This document shows, in pieces, positions 33,872 to 50,926 of a stretch of 64,000 nt of DNA. Location: contig QVRM01005427.1 of NCBI GenBank assembly GCA_003439945.1, positions 248,001 through 312,000 on the forward strand. Reading direction: 5' to 3'. Under the pieces are notes generated by a model, which made no database searches, had not been told where the DNA came from, and worked only from the letters and a program-made list of their open reading frames with translations. The translations under genes and the position numbers were made by a program. Every line of letters begins with the position of its first letter. Within the stretch, counting starts at the first letter, position 1. The DNA is from Dermanyssus gallinae (taxonomy: Eukaryota; Arthropoda; Arachnida; Mesostigmata; Dermanyssidae).

Positions 33872-34064
33872 GGGCTGAATCTTTCAGCCAACATTTATTG
33901 TATGCAGGTTTGCTTTTGCACTGCCGCTTCGTAAGACGGGCCCCTTAAAAACAAATGTGCAACGGCGGAATTCCATCCCGTGCACCTATCCCGTGTCTCT
34001 GCTGATCGCGAGGTGCGACGGCGAATGCACGACATCACGGGGCTCGACAGTGTTACATATATAC
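33872..34064 (-). mobile_element. Degenerate tRNA-derived SINE
   Basis: Minus-strand copy of the 17.5-kb SINE family: the head near 34,060 (GTCGAGCCCC) and the body ending at CAGCC...AAG near 33,875 are recognisable. The B box is mutated. Confidence 0.65.
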
Positions 34065-34572
34065 CTAAGAATCGAATAGATCTGTATACTCACAAATACT
34101 GTTTCGATGATGTGACATTTGGTATTGAGAACACGTGTCGTCGGACGGTATGATGTGAAAACGTCACGTCTTTAAATTACACTGATTCTCATACAAAACA
34201 CACAATTATATATATATATATATATAGATATATATACTTGCAATAAGATCGTCGCCGCGATAGCATATGACGGTCGTCTAACGTCGGACGGCCATGCTGT
34301 CCTCGCGGTGCACACAAGACTCGGAACGCTCAAGCGAGATCCGTACGAAACGCTTCGTCGATTCCGGCCACGTAGATGAGGGGCCAATTCGACCTTCAGC
34401 GTACGACCCGGATCGGGATGACGACGGATTTTGATTAAGGGGCTCGGAACTTTACCCGGAATCCTGCGCTGGCGTCCGTAGCAACTCCAGCAACAAATTC
34501 TCACATGTAATTATTCACCCCCGTTAGTAATAAGCTAGCGCAAATCGTCAAATCGAATATTCAGGCGCGCGT

Positions 34573-39855
<5,283 letters not shown>

Positions 39856-40436
39856 CTGCAAGAAATGTTTTGCACATTGGGAATGACGTTAGGCTGTCGT
39901 TTTTTTCTCTACGGTCGCTAAAAGAGAGGTCAGTGCACTTTTCCTTTCATAATCGCTAGCCACATCCCGTACGCCACATATCTTTACCGTAGACCGGACG
40001 TAGTAGATATGTGTGTAAACATATTGAATCATGTCGGAGAGCACCGCCGTACCCAGCAGATCCAATTCGCTCCCGGGCATTCTTTACAAGGATGCCCGGG
40101 AGCGAATTGCCGATGAATTCTGCGATCACCTGCTGTCTCTCATCGGCTTCGAAGGCGCCTCTACGTCTCCGTGCTGACAACTGACTGATGACGTGATTTC
40201 AATCGCACCAAACGTCGTAGGGGAGTCGGGCTGCTGTTCGCATGCTGGTGCATTATTGGATAGAGAGCCGGGCCGTCTTAAAATCGATGTTTAAAAGGAA
40301 ATATTTTTCGTTGTTTTTGAGAAAGGTGCGGTGAGCTGCATGAACAATCATTTCCGCCCCATTATTAGTGGCGTACCCCATCTACCGCAGCTGCACGTAG
40401 TGTTTCACACTGACCTTGGAAAGGTCTTTGTGGAAT
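39856..40436. other. Upstream region of the protease gene
   Basis: It should hold the promoter or a 5' noncoding exon; no TATA box is assigned. A perfect hairpin lies at 40,063-40,109. No other gene is recognised. Confidence 0.4.
40063..40109. repeat. Perfect 18-bp hairpin with 11-nt loop
   Basis: Arms CAATTCGCTCCCGGGCAT (40,063-40,080) and its exact complement (40,092-40,109). It is not followed by a T-run, so a terminator or histone-type signal is unlikely; a local inverted duplication is more likely. Confidence 0.95.
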
Positions 40437-40709
40437 CTACGCACACATCGTTGTTATCTCGATTGGTTTTAGCAAGCCCTTTCGATGGTCGGGCGTGAGG
40501 CCATCACTAATCGATTCCTCTGTTACGGACGTAATCGTGTCGTCGGAAGACAAGATTCTAATGGCGCTCCGCGCATTAAGATCTATGGAGAGCTTGTGAG
40601 CAGCGATCTGAGCGCGGACTTTATCTGTCAACACACGTTTGCCTCGACCCTCGGCTTCCACGCGGGTGAGTGCGGCACCTCCGAAAATAGACACCTTTTC
40701 CCTGACCAC
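40437..40709 (-). pseudogene. RLE-LINE pre-RT fragment
   Basis: The minus frame contains A-I-R-I-L-S-S-D-D-T-I-T followed by a P-D-H-R-K segment. It resembles the pre-RT region seen at 30,300 (A-A-R-L-I-S-S-C-D-T). Fragmentary. Confidence 0.5.
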
Positions 40710-40829
40710 GCTGGCCAGGCTATGGCCTTTTTAAGTTTCTGCGTCAACGTGGAGAAAGTTTGGGACGAGGGTGAGCAGCGCGATTCAGCTCGCTTCGTCA
40801 TTATTTTAATTCTTTTTCATTATTATTCC

Positions 40830-41897
40830 TGTGGAATCCTGCGCAACACCTTTCGTGTCATCTTGGCGGTGGCGAAGAGGAGAGGGAGAAGAGCTGGGCG
40901 AAGAAAATCCTCGTGGAAACAGGTTGATATAGGCACCTCTCAAGGCTCGGTTTTCAGGCCTTTTGATTCTTATACTTCTGAATTTTATCCTATTAAAAAT
41001 TCAGGGGCTAAATCTTGGTTTTACTATCGCTTTTATCATAAATCATATCATATCAGCTTTATTAAAAAAGGGGTATTTTGCTGATGACACGACGCTACTT
41101 TTCGGAGTTAATAATTGAAATCTTGATGTAGATTTGTACCCGTCCCTCCTAAATGTTGACAATACGATTGGCATTTTTATTACTTTAGTTTAGTTGTCAA
41201 TGCCGATAAAACTAATTTCCTAGTTTTTCGCCCATAGCCGAGGCATCAGGCATTGCCTAACAACGAACTACTCGAGCTACAAAACATTGAGCTCTAGCAG
41301 ACAGCCAGTGCCTAGGGCTCGTTCTCCAGGAAAATATAAAGTGGCATCCCCACATAGAATATATTGCACCTAAGTGCTATGCTGTGATATCGGCGTTGCG
41401 CAGAATGAAACTGATTGGGTTCCTCACAGAGGGCTTACTTCTGGTGTACAAGGTGTACTATGATATGGTATCCTTTTCTGGGGTGGTGGATATTACAGAA
41501 TTCTCCAGAGCGTCAGAGTAATACAGAATAATGCACTTAGAGCTATTTTCTCTAGGAGACGAAGATATTCGGTTCATTATTTATTTACTCAATATAACCT
41601 ACTTAAGGTGGAACGAAAATTTACACGCTGCGGACTTCTATGGTAGCATATTAAATTTTGCGAGGTATTGTGTCCGCGGAGATTGCGTTTCCACTAATTC
41701 CTACCTCAAATCGGACATCAGCTAGGCGTGCAACAACTATCGCAGTGCCCTTAGTATCCTTGAAGCCTAGTCAACACTCACTTGTATGCCGCCTTCCCGA
41801 AACTTGGACTTTCATTCCTAAAAATAATAGATGCCTCACATCGAAGCACCTCTTCGCTCGCGAAGTAAAAAATGGCTTTTAATTTCACAGTCTGAAT
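40830..41897 (+). pseudogene. Jockey-like LINE relic (copy B, uninterrupted)
   Basis: Relic RT with S-W-K-Q-V-D-I-G-T-S-Q-G-S-V-F near 40,915-40,955, A-D-D-T-T-L-L-F at 41,083-41,106, P-K-C-Y-A-V-I-S-A-L-R-R near 41,370 and the F-A-R-E-V-K-N-G end near 41,880. From 41,086 it matches the start of the window and carries no R1-like insertion at 41,331. Many stops and frameshifts. Confidence 0.82.
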
Positions 41898-43174
41898 TAT
41901 GCCGGTGATCTAGCCGTATCCTATATCGGGGTTATTAGTGCTATTTATAAGGGATCACCTTCCCAGATTAAATTAGTTTTGAATTTTTCGGTGTGTTTTT
42001 ACCTAATGTCTTTGTGTACTATATAGATGCTGTATGAGTGTATCAATTCACTTGCGCGTATATGTGAGAGCGTGTTGACTCACCTATTGCTGTGCATTCT
42101 AACAAACGCTGTATAGAAATCCTGGTGATGATACTTATTGTGATTACGTATTGTGTAATTGCGCTTATTCAAATCATTCCTTGAAATATTGTCGAGTGTG
42201 ATTTTGTCTTGGTGTTTGATTTATTTTGTAACCATTTTTATTTACCGAGAACTTAAGCACTACAAAATGCAGTTCCGAATAAACCACGTTTAAAACTTGA
42301 ACCCTGAAAGGGGCCGTTATATCATCCACACCGGAACCAAGAAGCCTAACAGACTCCGCTGAAACAAGACCTGATGGACTAATGGAATAGACCTGATAGG
42401 TAAATTGAAAAGTGACGGTCTCATGCACGGTATCCGCTTCGTACGTGCATCACAACTCAGTCGAGACAAGATGGGTACACCGAGGACACGCGGACACCTT
42501 GGAGCAGAGTGAATCATTTGAACTGGAGCTAGGAGATATATTTTCGTATCTTTTGCAACGAAAACCGTGGGATCCATCAAAGTAAAGGAAACGGACGTCC
42601 TCCCAAAAATATACCTAAACGCATTCAAAAGAGACTGCAGGAGAGTGCAACGCAAGGTTTGCAACATATAAGTCAGAGGTTGTGTGTGGCTGTACGCAAC
42701 TTTCATGGTTTCGAAACAAACAAGAAAAAACGAATCACACTGACCCAAAACTGAGTGGGTGACTAGGTAGGGAGTCGATAGGATGCAGGCAGGTGTCTAG
42801 GAACTTAATAGGCCACCACGAGCCAACACGAGCCCACAGGCTGAAAGGATCATAGTACTAATTCGTAGACTAGAAGCGAGCGCCGAGCTGTCGTATATCG
42901 TCACTGATTAAAAATCAGTCGTCGTCCGGTGACAACACGTGGCCGGCCACAATGATCTTGCATCAATTTTCAACGAAGCCGATTCATCAGCGAGCTATTT
43001 GTTCTCCACATTCTTCCTACGAGGACCGTTACGCCGAGACAAGAGAAATGCCAAGCAAGTGTGCAAACGAGTGGCGTCCGTCCAAACAAGCGAGAACGTT
43101 CGATATAAAGAGTCGCTTTAATGTGACATGCTCTAATAATAGTAATCGTAATAAAAATACTAATAGTAATACTA

Positions 43175-43178
<4 letters not shown>
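41898..43178. other. Duplicated noncoding sequence (B copy)
   Basis: Counterpart of 2,936-4,221 with small indels; no gene recognised. Confidence 0.55.
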
Positions 43179-43227
<49 letters not shown>

Positions 43228-43230
<3 letters not shown>

Positions 43231-44091
43231 GGTCATTCATATCGTTACGTACTTATTTCGACGTTTGGTAGAGCTCGGCAAGAAAATAACATTTCCCAAT
43301 GGAGAGAATAGGCGGAAACGCCTTGTTTAGGAGAGAGAGAGAGTGAAGTGTATAAAAGTAGTTATTCTGCCTGTTTTTCTTCTACATAGTTGTGCGAAAT
43401 TTACGTTCGCGGGAAAACCAGTTAACGCATGAAGGAACCGATTATACCGGCGTGTTCGGCGGAAAATTGCACAACGGAAGACACTTTACTAGCTTGCGTA
43501 GCGAAAAACGAATAGCCAGATTGGGGAAAGTCATAAAAAAAAGTCGATATGTTGTTATGTCTTACGTTAACGCTTTTTCATGAAAAATCGAATTTTTTTT
43601 CCATTACGGACAAAAATATATGTCCAAAAGATTAGCCTCACACAATAGCAAATTTAATGCCCATTATGTTTGTACTAAAGTGATGGTGCTGCGTTACGTA
43701 TTTGTCAAGTAACTAAGCTTTTTCGATAGCCATATTGAAAGCGAAGGCATGCATACATGCATAGAGTGTATGAGAAAGCTAGGTACATATTTTGAGGTTT
43801 GGTAGAACTCGGCAAGAGAATAATGTTTCCTAATGGAAGGAGGAAGCGGAAACGTCTTGGCAAAATTTTACGGTTCTGAACGTGAAAGCTTTAACGTAAA
43901 ACATATCAACTATAATTGTTGAAAAGGCTTAGTTACTTGACAACTACGTAACGCAGCGCCATCACTTTAGTACGAAAATGGTGGGCATTAAATTTTATAT
44001 TGCATGAGAGTGGTCTTTTGGACGTTCATTTTTGGCCGTAATGGAAAAAATTGCGATTTTTCACGAAAAAGCGTTAACGTAAAACATAACA
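43228..44091. mobile_element. Foldback DNA element in a TA array (copy B)
   Basis: Counterpart of 4,269-5,113, with the same CAGGGTCATT terminus, inverted arms and internal direct repeat. Flanked by TA arrays at 43,179-43,227 and 44,092-44,116; a 57-bp LINE-like tail (44,117-44,173) and another array (44,174-44,233) follow. Confidence 0.7.
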
Positions 44092-44172
44092 ATATATATA
44101 TATATATATATATATAGGCGAGCACTGCCGTGTGTGCAAACGTATTGTAAATGATTAATAAATCATCACAAC

Positions 44173-44234
<62 letters not shown>

Positions 44235-44439
44235 AGCGTATATTCCATTATTAAATCAATTTGATTATCCGGCGGAATCACTTGTTAATAATTGTGCAAT
44301 TAATTTAATACCTCTATGATCACACGGCAAAAACTTTGATTGTAATGTAACTGTCTCATGGCACGGCGTCGTTATCATACCTTCGTCACAGCCGCGTCGA
44401 GTGCGGATGGTCCGCAAAACACGCCGATTCGAAAAAAAG

Positions 44440-44670
44440 AAGAAAGTACCTCGAACTGTCAAGGAGCCAGCCTACTTCATGCCTATTTCTTTGGATGTAC
44501 TAGACCCTTTAAGTGTCGGCACGGAGAAGTTTCTGAGGCATATCGCAAATAGTATGGATCATATTACAGGCGACCGACGCAAAGCGATGTTCGTGAGGCA
44601 GATGATGTCATTGACTGTTTGGAGAGGCAACGTGGTTTCTTCTACTGCATCATATATGTGTGGTATGTAA
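44440..44670 (+). pseudogene. RLE-LINE C-terminal fragment (copy B)
   Basis: Counterpart of 5,434-5,683. The last codons (I-T-G-D-R-R-K, V-R-Q-M-M-S-L-T-V-W-R-G-N) are intact to a stop; nothing upstream of the C-terminal 90 residues remains. Confidence 0.6.
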
Positions 44671-44945
44671 CATTCTAATAGAACACATGTTTATAAGTAA
44701 TAAAATATCATCGAGCTAATTGTATAAGAGAAATAGCTCTCGGACAGGTATTGAGATGGTAGATGGGTCACGGCTAGTTGCGTAAACGGCACAAACAGAC
44801 GACGTCAGGATCGTGGAAGTCTTTTCGGTGGCGCAAAGTTTATGTCGTAAACCGTGAAGTGAATAAAGGGTGTAGGAATTAACGACTCAAATTAATGTAA
44901 GGGTATCACAATTACTATTATATATTAATATATACAATATTGTTT

Positions 44946-44946
<1 letters not shown>

Positions 44947-45035
<89 letters not shown>

Positions 45036-45056
45036 GTATTATTATTTATTTTCATT
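44947..45056. repeat. (TTA)n microsatellite
   Basis: Array on the 3' side of a minus-strand RLE-LINE insertion; absent at the corresponding site in copy A (5,946). Confidence 0.95.
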
Positions 45057-45059
45057 AAT

Positions 45060-45847
45060 ATGTGTTAGGACAATACAATTGTGAGGTGTGAATGTGTATC
45101 CTCATTATTTTATAGTTTCTTTCTTGCTGTCGTCAGCCCATCGCACCTAATATCGACGCGGCGTTTCCTCTGCAAACTGCCAATGAAAGCAGCTGCCTCA
45201 GAAAGTCGCCTTCGCGTGCATCTCCGGTGTTTGCTTGTATTCGATCACTTAAGTCTTTAATAAATGTCCTTGTTCTTCTGCTGACTGGGCCCATTGTCTC
45301 CATTGCAATCGGCACGAAATTGTATCTAGACTCTAACTCTGTGTATTTACGCCACTTTTCTTTCTCTGCGTGTTCGGCCACCCATCCCGCCTCGGTAGCG
45401 CTGTGGCACACATAAGACGGTGCGATTGTGCAGGAGACTGTCGCATCCCAAACCAGGCATTTGCCTTTTTTCCACGGCGGAATAGTGACACCGTCGGGCC
45501 TTTTATCGTCATGAAGTCCTAGTCTGGGTTCCAGCATGCTAGGTATTCCCGCCCTCCGGAGAGCTCTTTGAATCACAGCATTTATTTCTGTGTGCCTGGG
45601 AGCCCGACCTTGGCTCTTAATGCGGCTCAACGGGTGGAGGCCATTCTTCTCTACTGGTTTTCCACAGGCCTTGCAGATGTGTGGTTCGCATATCGACCCG
45701 CCGATTCTGAGAGCCGACACCATGCGGAATGAGACGTTGTCCAGCATGGTGCCGAGCTGTGGCGACGGGAGAGCCCTAAGGAATCCACCGCTGAAGGTGT
45801 CTCGTGCGGCCAAGAAGACTGCCTTCTCCGTAGAAGACTCAAGGCTT

Positions 45848-45848
<1 letters not shown>
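45060..45848 (-). mobile_element. RLE-LINE fragment bracketed by (TTA)n
   Basis: A 0.8-kb 5'-truncated LINE. Frame 45,813-45,133 encodes C-K-A-C...H-P-L-S, then K-R-P-D-G-V-T and L-V-W-D-A-T-V, and the C-terminal F-L-R-Q-L-L-S-L-A-V-C-R-G-N. The 3' UTR ends CACACCTCACAATTGT and runs into the TTA array. A second array (45,849-45,880) abuts the truncated 5' end. The zinc motif looks degenerate (S in place of the last C). Confidence 0.85.

Positions 45849-45880
<32 letters not shown>
45849..45880. repeat. (TAT)n between two LINE fragments
   Basis: 32-bp array joining the 5' ends of a minus-strand RLE-LINE and a plus-strand R1-like LINE. Confidence 0.93.
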
Positions 45881-45882
<2 letters not shown>

Positions 45883-47887
45883 ACTCAAAGGACTTGGTCG
45901 TGGCGTCAGTGAGGAGGCTCTTCTTGACTCATGATGAACCCATTCGTCCGGTGGGAACAGAGAGCGGGGAGGACATCCCCCTGACCACGGCGATAATTGA
46001 GCGCCTCCCCAAGAGAAAAGCGCCTGGGCCCGATGGAATTCCGGCAGAAGCCATCAAAATACTCTTGCAAGAGAAGCCGGAGGTCTTTAAAAGGATAGCA
46101 GACATCATCTGGACCAAAGGACACTATCCAAGGGAGTGGAAAAAAGCCATTCTGGCCCTAATTAGAAAGCCAGGAAAGCCCCCTACGGACCCAGGGGGAT
46201 ATCGCCCAATATGCCTCCTGGATACGATAGGTAAGGCTTTCGAGATACTGGTTAACATGAGACTGACCGCGAAGCTTTCGGACAAGGGAGCTCTGGCAGA
46301 CTCACAGTACGGTTTCCGAAAGGGAAGATCAACAGAGATGGCTATAGAACGGATTCTACAAGAGGCCCAGAGGCAGAGAGAACGAAACCAGTGGTCGAGA
46401 GAGCTGTGCCTCGTCGTCCTCCTAGATGTACGGAACGCGTTTAACTCGTTACGGTGGCAAGTAGTTATAGATGTCATGAGAGACATCCAAATCTCCAAAT
46501 ACCTGCAAAGGGTAATTGCGTCATACTTAAAAGACAGAGCGGTGATGTACGGAGAGGATGAGTTTCCTATGACGGCCGGGGTCCCCCAGGGCTCAGTCCT
46601 GGGCCCTCTCCTCTGGAATATGGGATACAACGGAGTGCTAGAAGTAGTCCAGGCGCAGGGAGTACAAACGATCGCGTATGCGGACGACCTCGCCATAATG
46701 GTCACAGATCGAGACCCGGGTCTCCTGGAGCGGAAGGCCCAAAAAGCGCTCCATCAGGTGGAAACTTGGATGAAACACCACGGGATGGAACTAGCACCGG
46801 AAAAAAGCGAGGCTGTGATGCTAGTAGGGAATAAAGTCCACACCAAGCCGAACCTGACTCTGAACGGAGTGAAAATTGCAGTCAACGAGACAGCAAAGTA
46901 CCTGGAAGTCACCGTTGACCGTGCTCTCACGGGAAACGCTCATATAGAAAATGTAACAGAGAAAGCAGGCAAGGTAGTAACCAACCTCGCCAGAATCCTA
47001 CCAAGATTTAGAGGAGCGTCCAAGGGCAAGCGCCGGCTTCTTGCGACAGTGGCAGATTCCATTGTCCTTTTACGCCGCGCCAGTCTGGGGGCCTCTCGCA
47101 ATGAAAAGGAAAAAGAACCGGAGCAAACTTCTAAAAATACAGAGAAAAATGGCCATACGGGTTGCGAGAGCGTACAGGACGGTAGAGACCAAGGCCGTCA
47201 TAGCCCTGGCCAGACTTGTCCCCTGGCCATTGCTAATAGACGAAAGATGCCGGCGGAAAGAAGACCCCACTCGAGGAAGGCAAGAAAGCCGTCAAGAGAC
47301 GCTCCGGAAATGGCAGCACGAGTGGAGCTGTACGCCAGACGACGCCCCCGGAGCGTGGACCAGACACCTAATCCCCGACCTGGTCACATGGTTTAACAGA
47401 GGCCACGGGGAGACAACTTATCACCTTACACAGGTTCTAACGGGTCATGGCTGCTTTCAGTCGTACCTGTACAAGATCAAGGTCGTGCAGGACCCGAGGT
47501 GTGTGACGTGCGAGACGGGCGAGGTGGACGACGTCACCCACACCGTCTGCTTCTGCCCAGCGCTCGAAGAGCAAAGAACGATGCTGAGCGTCTTTCAGAA
47601 TAAAGGACGATCAGTAAAATATCTGGTAGCATGGATGTCCGAAGGCGAGGAAAAGTGGTTGCTGGGAGTGAAAGCGATCGAGAAGATTATGCAGAAAAAA
47701 GAGGAACTGGAGCATGAAAGAAAGCGGAGGGAGAGAAGCTGACGACCAGCTCAGCGCTGACTACTACAAACACCACGAAGTAAAGTGAAAAACATTTCCG
47801 TGGTTCTCTTAAAATAAACTTGCCGTATCACAGTAGTGTGAACGGTCCAAATAAAAATAAAAAAATTATTATTATTATTATTATTAT
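45881..47887 (+). mobile_element. R1-like LINE, 5' truncated, with (ATT)n tail
   Basis: A 2.0-kb element holding the RT to the C-terminal knuckle, a short 3' UTR and an ATT tail (47,866-47,887). It is private to copy B: in copy A the flanks join at 5,946-5,949. It is the same general type as the elements at 246-2,360 and 57,943-62,893, but not closely similar to either. Confidence 0.88.
45894..47742 (+). pseudogene. R1-like LINE reverse transcriptase, one frameshift
   Basis: Frame 1 (45,894 to about 47,065) has K-A-P-G-P-D-G-I-P, Q-Y-G-F-R-K-G-R-S-T, L-D-V-R-N-A-F-N-S, G-V-P-Q-G-S-V-L-G-P and the catalytic Y-A-D-D (about 46,677-46,688). A frameshift near 47,060-47,070 moves reading into the 47,041-47,742 frame. 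That frame carries the thumb region (F-Y-A-A-P-V-W-G, R-V-A-R-A-Y-R-T-V) and the C-terminal zinc knuckle C-V-T-C-E-T...H-T-V-C-F-C near 47,500-47,555, then a charged tail. The endonuclease is missing. Confidence 0.9.
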
Positions 47888-47896
47888 CGATTGAGT

Positions 47897-48365
47897 GTTA
47901 GTGGCCACTCAACATCATCTTGGCGTTGTCTCTCTGTAGTTCCAACGACACCCCGTGACTTTTCAAGCTCTTTTGTCAGTTCGAGTGCATCTTTCCTTTT
48001 TCCCAAGCGTCAAATGACTCGAGACCCAACGCCATTACGACGTGATGATAAACGCAGAAGATGCGCGTAGAGACGCATTTGTCGTTGGTGAATGATGTGA
48101 CCGACGCCTGCGCCGCTAATTCACGATAGCCGAGGACGACACACGTGTCGGAGGCACAGTGACGCCCCAGGCCAGCGGCCAATTATGGCCCCAGTTTCAG
48201 TTGGTAAGGCGCCATCCGGTTGACGCCCGGCGTCCGTCTACAGTGCACCGGGCTCCAGTGCCACGTGGCAGCCGACTTATCTGAAAGCGGGCAAGCCGCG
48301 CTTATTCACCATTCTACCATATGGCCATTGTTCTCTCTCAAACATGGAAATGCCAAGTCTGATTA
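47897..48365 (+). mobile_element. Probable LINE 3' region (copy B)
   Basis: Counterpart of 5,949-6,390, with extra sequence near 48,205-48,240. It runs into ATG/ATT repeats. Confidence 0.4.
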
Positions 48366-48506
<141 letters not shown>

Positions 48507-48514
48507 ATCATTAT

Positions 48515-48738
<224 letters not shown>

Positions 48739-48739
48739 T

Positions 48740-49028
48740 TATTTATTATGTCTTAGAGCAATACAGTTGTGAGGTGTGAATGTGTATCCTCATTATTTTA
48801 TAGCTTCTTTCTTGCTGTCGTCAGCCCATCGCACCTAATATCAACGCGGCGTTTCCTCTGCAAACTGCCAATGAAAGCAGCTGCCTCAGAAAGTCGCCTT
48901 CACGCGCATCTCCGGTGTTTGCTTGTATTCGATCACTTAAGTCTTTAATAAATGTCCTTGTTCTTCTGCTGACTGGTCCCATTGCCTCCATTGCAATCGG
49001 CACAAAATTGTATCTAGACTCTAACTCT
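48740..49028 (-). pseudogene. RLE-LINE 3' fragment between (TTA)n arrays
   Basis: Nearly identical to the last ~290 bp of the element at 45,060-45,848 (same UTR, same V-P-I-A-M-E...F-L-R-Q-L-L-S-L-A-V-C-R-G-N), but truncated at a different 5' point, so it is a separate insertion. Confidence 0.82.
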
Positions 49029-49044
49029 TATTATTATTATTATT

Positions 49045-49412
49045 CATAACAATTGTGAGGTGTGACTGTGTACTCCTTGTCTTCTCCTAGCTCCTAATTT
49101 ATTTCATGGAATCGACAATACAGCCGGCGTTTCCTCGGCACACTGCAAGCGACAGCAGTTGCCGTAGAAACTCGCCTTCGCGCCGATTGCCTGTGGGATC
49201 TGTAATTCGTTGGCCCAGCTCACTGATGAATCTCTTGGTTCCCTTGCTTACCGGCCTCATTGTTTCCATAGATATTGTCACTACGATGTAACCCGCCTCC
49301 TGTTCTTGGTACTTGCGTTTTTTCCCATATTCTGCGTGCTCGGCAACCCATCCCGCTTCTAGTAAACTGTGGCGTATATAGGAGGAAGCCACTGTATAGG
49401 GCACTGTTGCAT
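49045..49412 (-). pseudogene. RLE-LINE 3' fragment between (TTA)n arrays (second subfamily)
   Basis: Frame 49,404-49,099 (I-R-H-S-L-L-E-A-G-W-V-A-E-H-A-E to R-G-N-A-G-C-I-V) plus UTR. Short TTA arrays lie at 49,029-49,044 and 49,413-49,430. The 3' part is shared with copy A (6,508-6,706), so this one predates the duplication. Confidence 0.8.
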
Positions 49413-49430
49413 ATTATTATTATTATTATT

Positions 49431-50334
49431 ACAAAGTACTCTCAGCTTTTTGAGCGCTGAGCGTTAACGTGTCTCGTGGAATTGCAATCGCTATTTAATT
49501 GCCGCTTTTTGTCTTAGGATATAACCTGAAGAAAAGACGAACGCGTTAGCTTAATCCCTCGAAAAAACTCTCCAATTAAATATCCACAGAAATTTATCAA
49601 AATACCATCTTTAACTAAAATACAAAGGTGTTTATCTTGGTGTGGCGGCGCCTGCAACCACATATGCGATTCGCCTCGGTATAGCCATAGAAGTACTTTC
49701 TGTACAGACCGTCGGTCACTCTTACTGCAAGCAGGAATGCTCTTTTACTTCCATGTAGGTTCATCAAGGGGCTCATGGTAATTCAGACTGATTTAAAATT
49801 GATTAATAATTAAATTCCTAATCAAAGAATATGCAGGAGCACTGACTAGTCTCGAAACTATGCTCTCTTAGCCAAGAGACGGCTATTTATTCGAAACGGC
49901 TCTATCGAGATTGGTTGGCACGTATAATCCTAATTCATACCGCTCTCGCCCGTCGTGCTGTCTGGGCGCACTGCGTAACGAGCAGCTGACGACCAGTCGA
50001 ATATTTGATCCAGATGAGCCTGCTGCTTTGTCGTCGACGACATTATCAATGAATCGGGGACACTTGAGAAAATGGCCCCAAAGGCGACATCGCCATCTGC
50101 GCCACGTTCGAGTTGACCGAGTGCGCAGACAAAAAGGGTTGAGCTAATCGTCGTCATTGACGAGATTAACGGATCACCACCATGAGTCACCTACAGGCTG
50201 CTTAAACCGCTTTTGCTATTTACCCATTTTTTTTTACTGCCTAGCCTGTTAGACGCTCGACATAACGACTGTCGGTGACGATTGGGCTCGGCTATAGAAC
50301 AAAATGTATGTCAACCTTCCCCAAGCTAAAGCAA

Positions 50335-50339
<5 letters not shown>
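49431..50339. other. Duplicated noncoding sequence (B copy)
   Basis: From 49,520 it matches 6,710-7,850 except for the 360 bp present only in A. No gene recognised. Confidence 0.5.
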
Positions 50340-50372
<33 letters not shown>

Positions 50373-50374
<2 letters not shown>

Positions 50375-50926
50375 GGGTGTCCAGAAAATATCTGAGAATC
50401 GATATTAAGAATTGAAGAGCTCGTTAAAGCAAATGATTTCTCCAATGGAACATGGTCTCTAAGAAGTTTTGTTTTGGAGTGAGAGTTAAATTACTACAAT
50501 TTGTGACGCTGGTGTTTTTGCCCGACATAGGGGCATTAAATGTGCTGTTGCGAGACAACTAGTTATACCATACAAAACTGAGGACATCGTCGTGTTCTTG
50601 AGAAAACTCTGTTTTCTCCGAGGAACATACGACGCTGAGCATATATGCGACATAGTCTTTTAGAAGAGAATTCGCAAAACTGAAGTGATTTTGTTAGTCT
50701 CCACGCCCAATACTTCAAAATCATAACCCTATGACCGTTCATCGCAAGGGTTTTTTGTGGGAGAAAGTAAGCGCGGTGAACGGTCGTAGGGTTATGATTT
50801 TGAGATATTGGACGCAAAGGCCAATAAAAGAACTCCAGTTTTGCGAATTCTCTTCTAAACGACTAAGTCGCATCTTCTGCTCAATGTTGTATGCTCTTCG
50901 GAAGAAACAGAATCACGACAATGTGC
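50373..50926. mobile_element. Foldback MITE (copy B, centre kept, right end lost)
   Basis: Left terminus GCAGGGTGTCC follows a TA array. Arms meet around 50,760: AAAATCATAACCCTATGACC (50,717 on) is matched by its near complement at 50,780-50,801. The right terminus present in copy A is missing after about 50,926. Confidence 0.82.

Noticed and set aside
34172..34504. Downstream exon or separate gene on the minus strand
   Set aside because: The frame runs into a TA array and has no recognised domain; it may be part of the protease 3' UTR.
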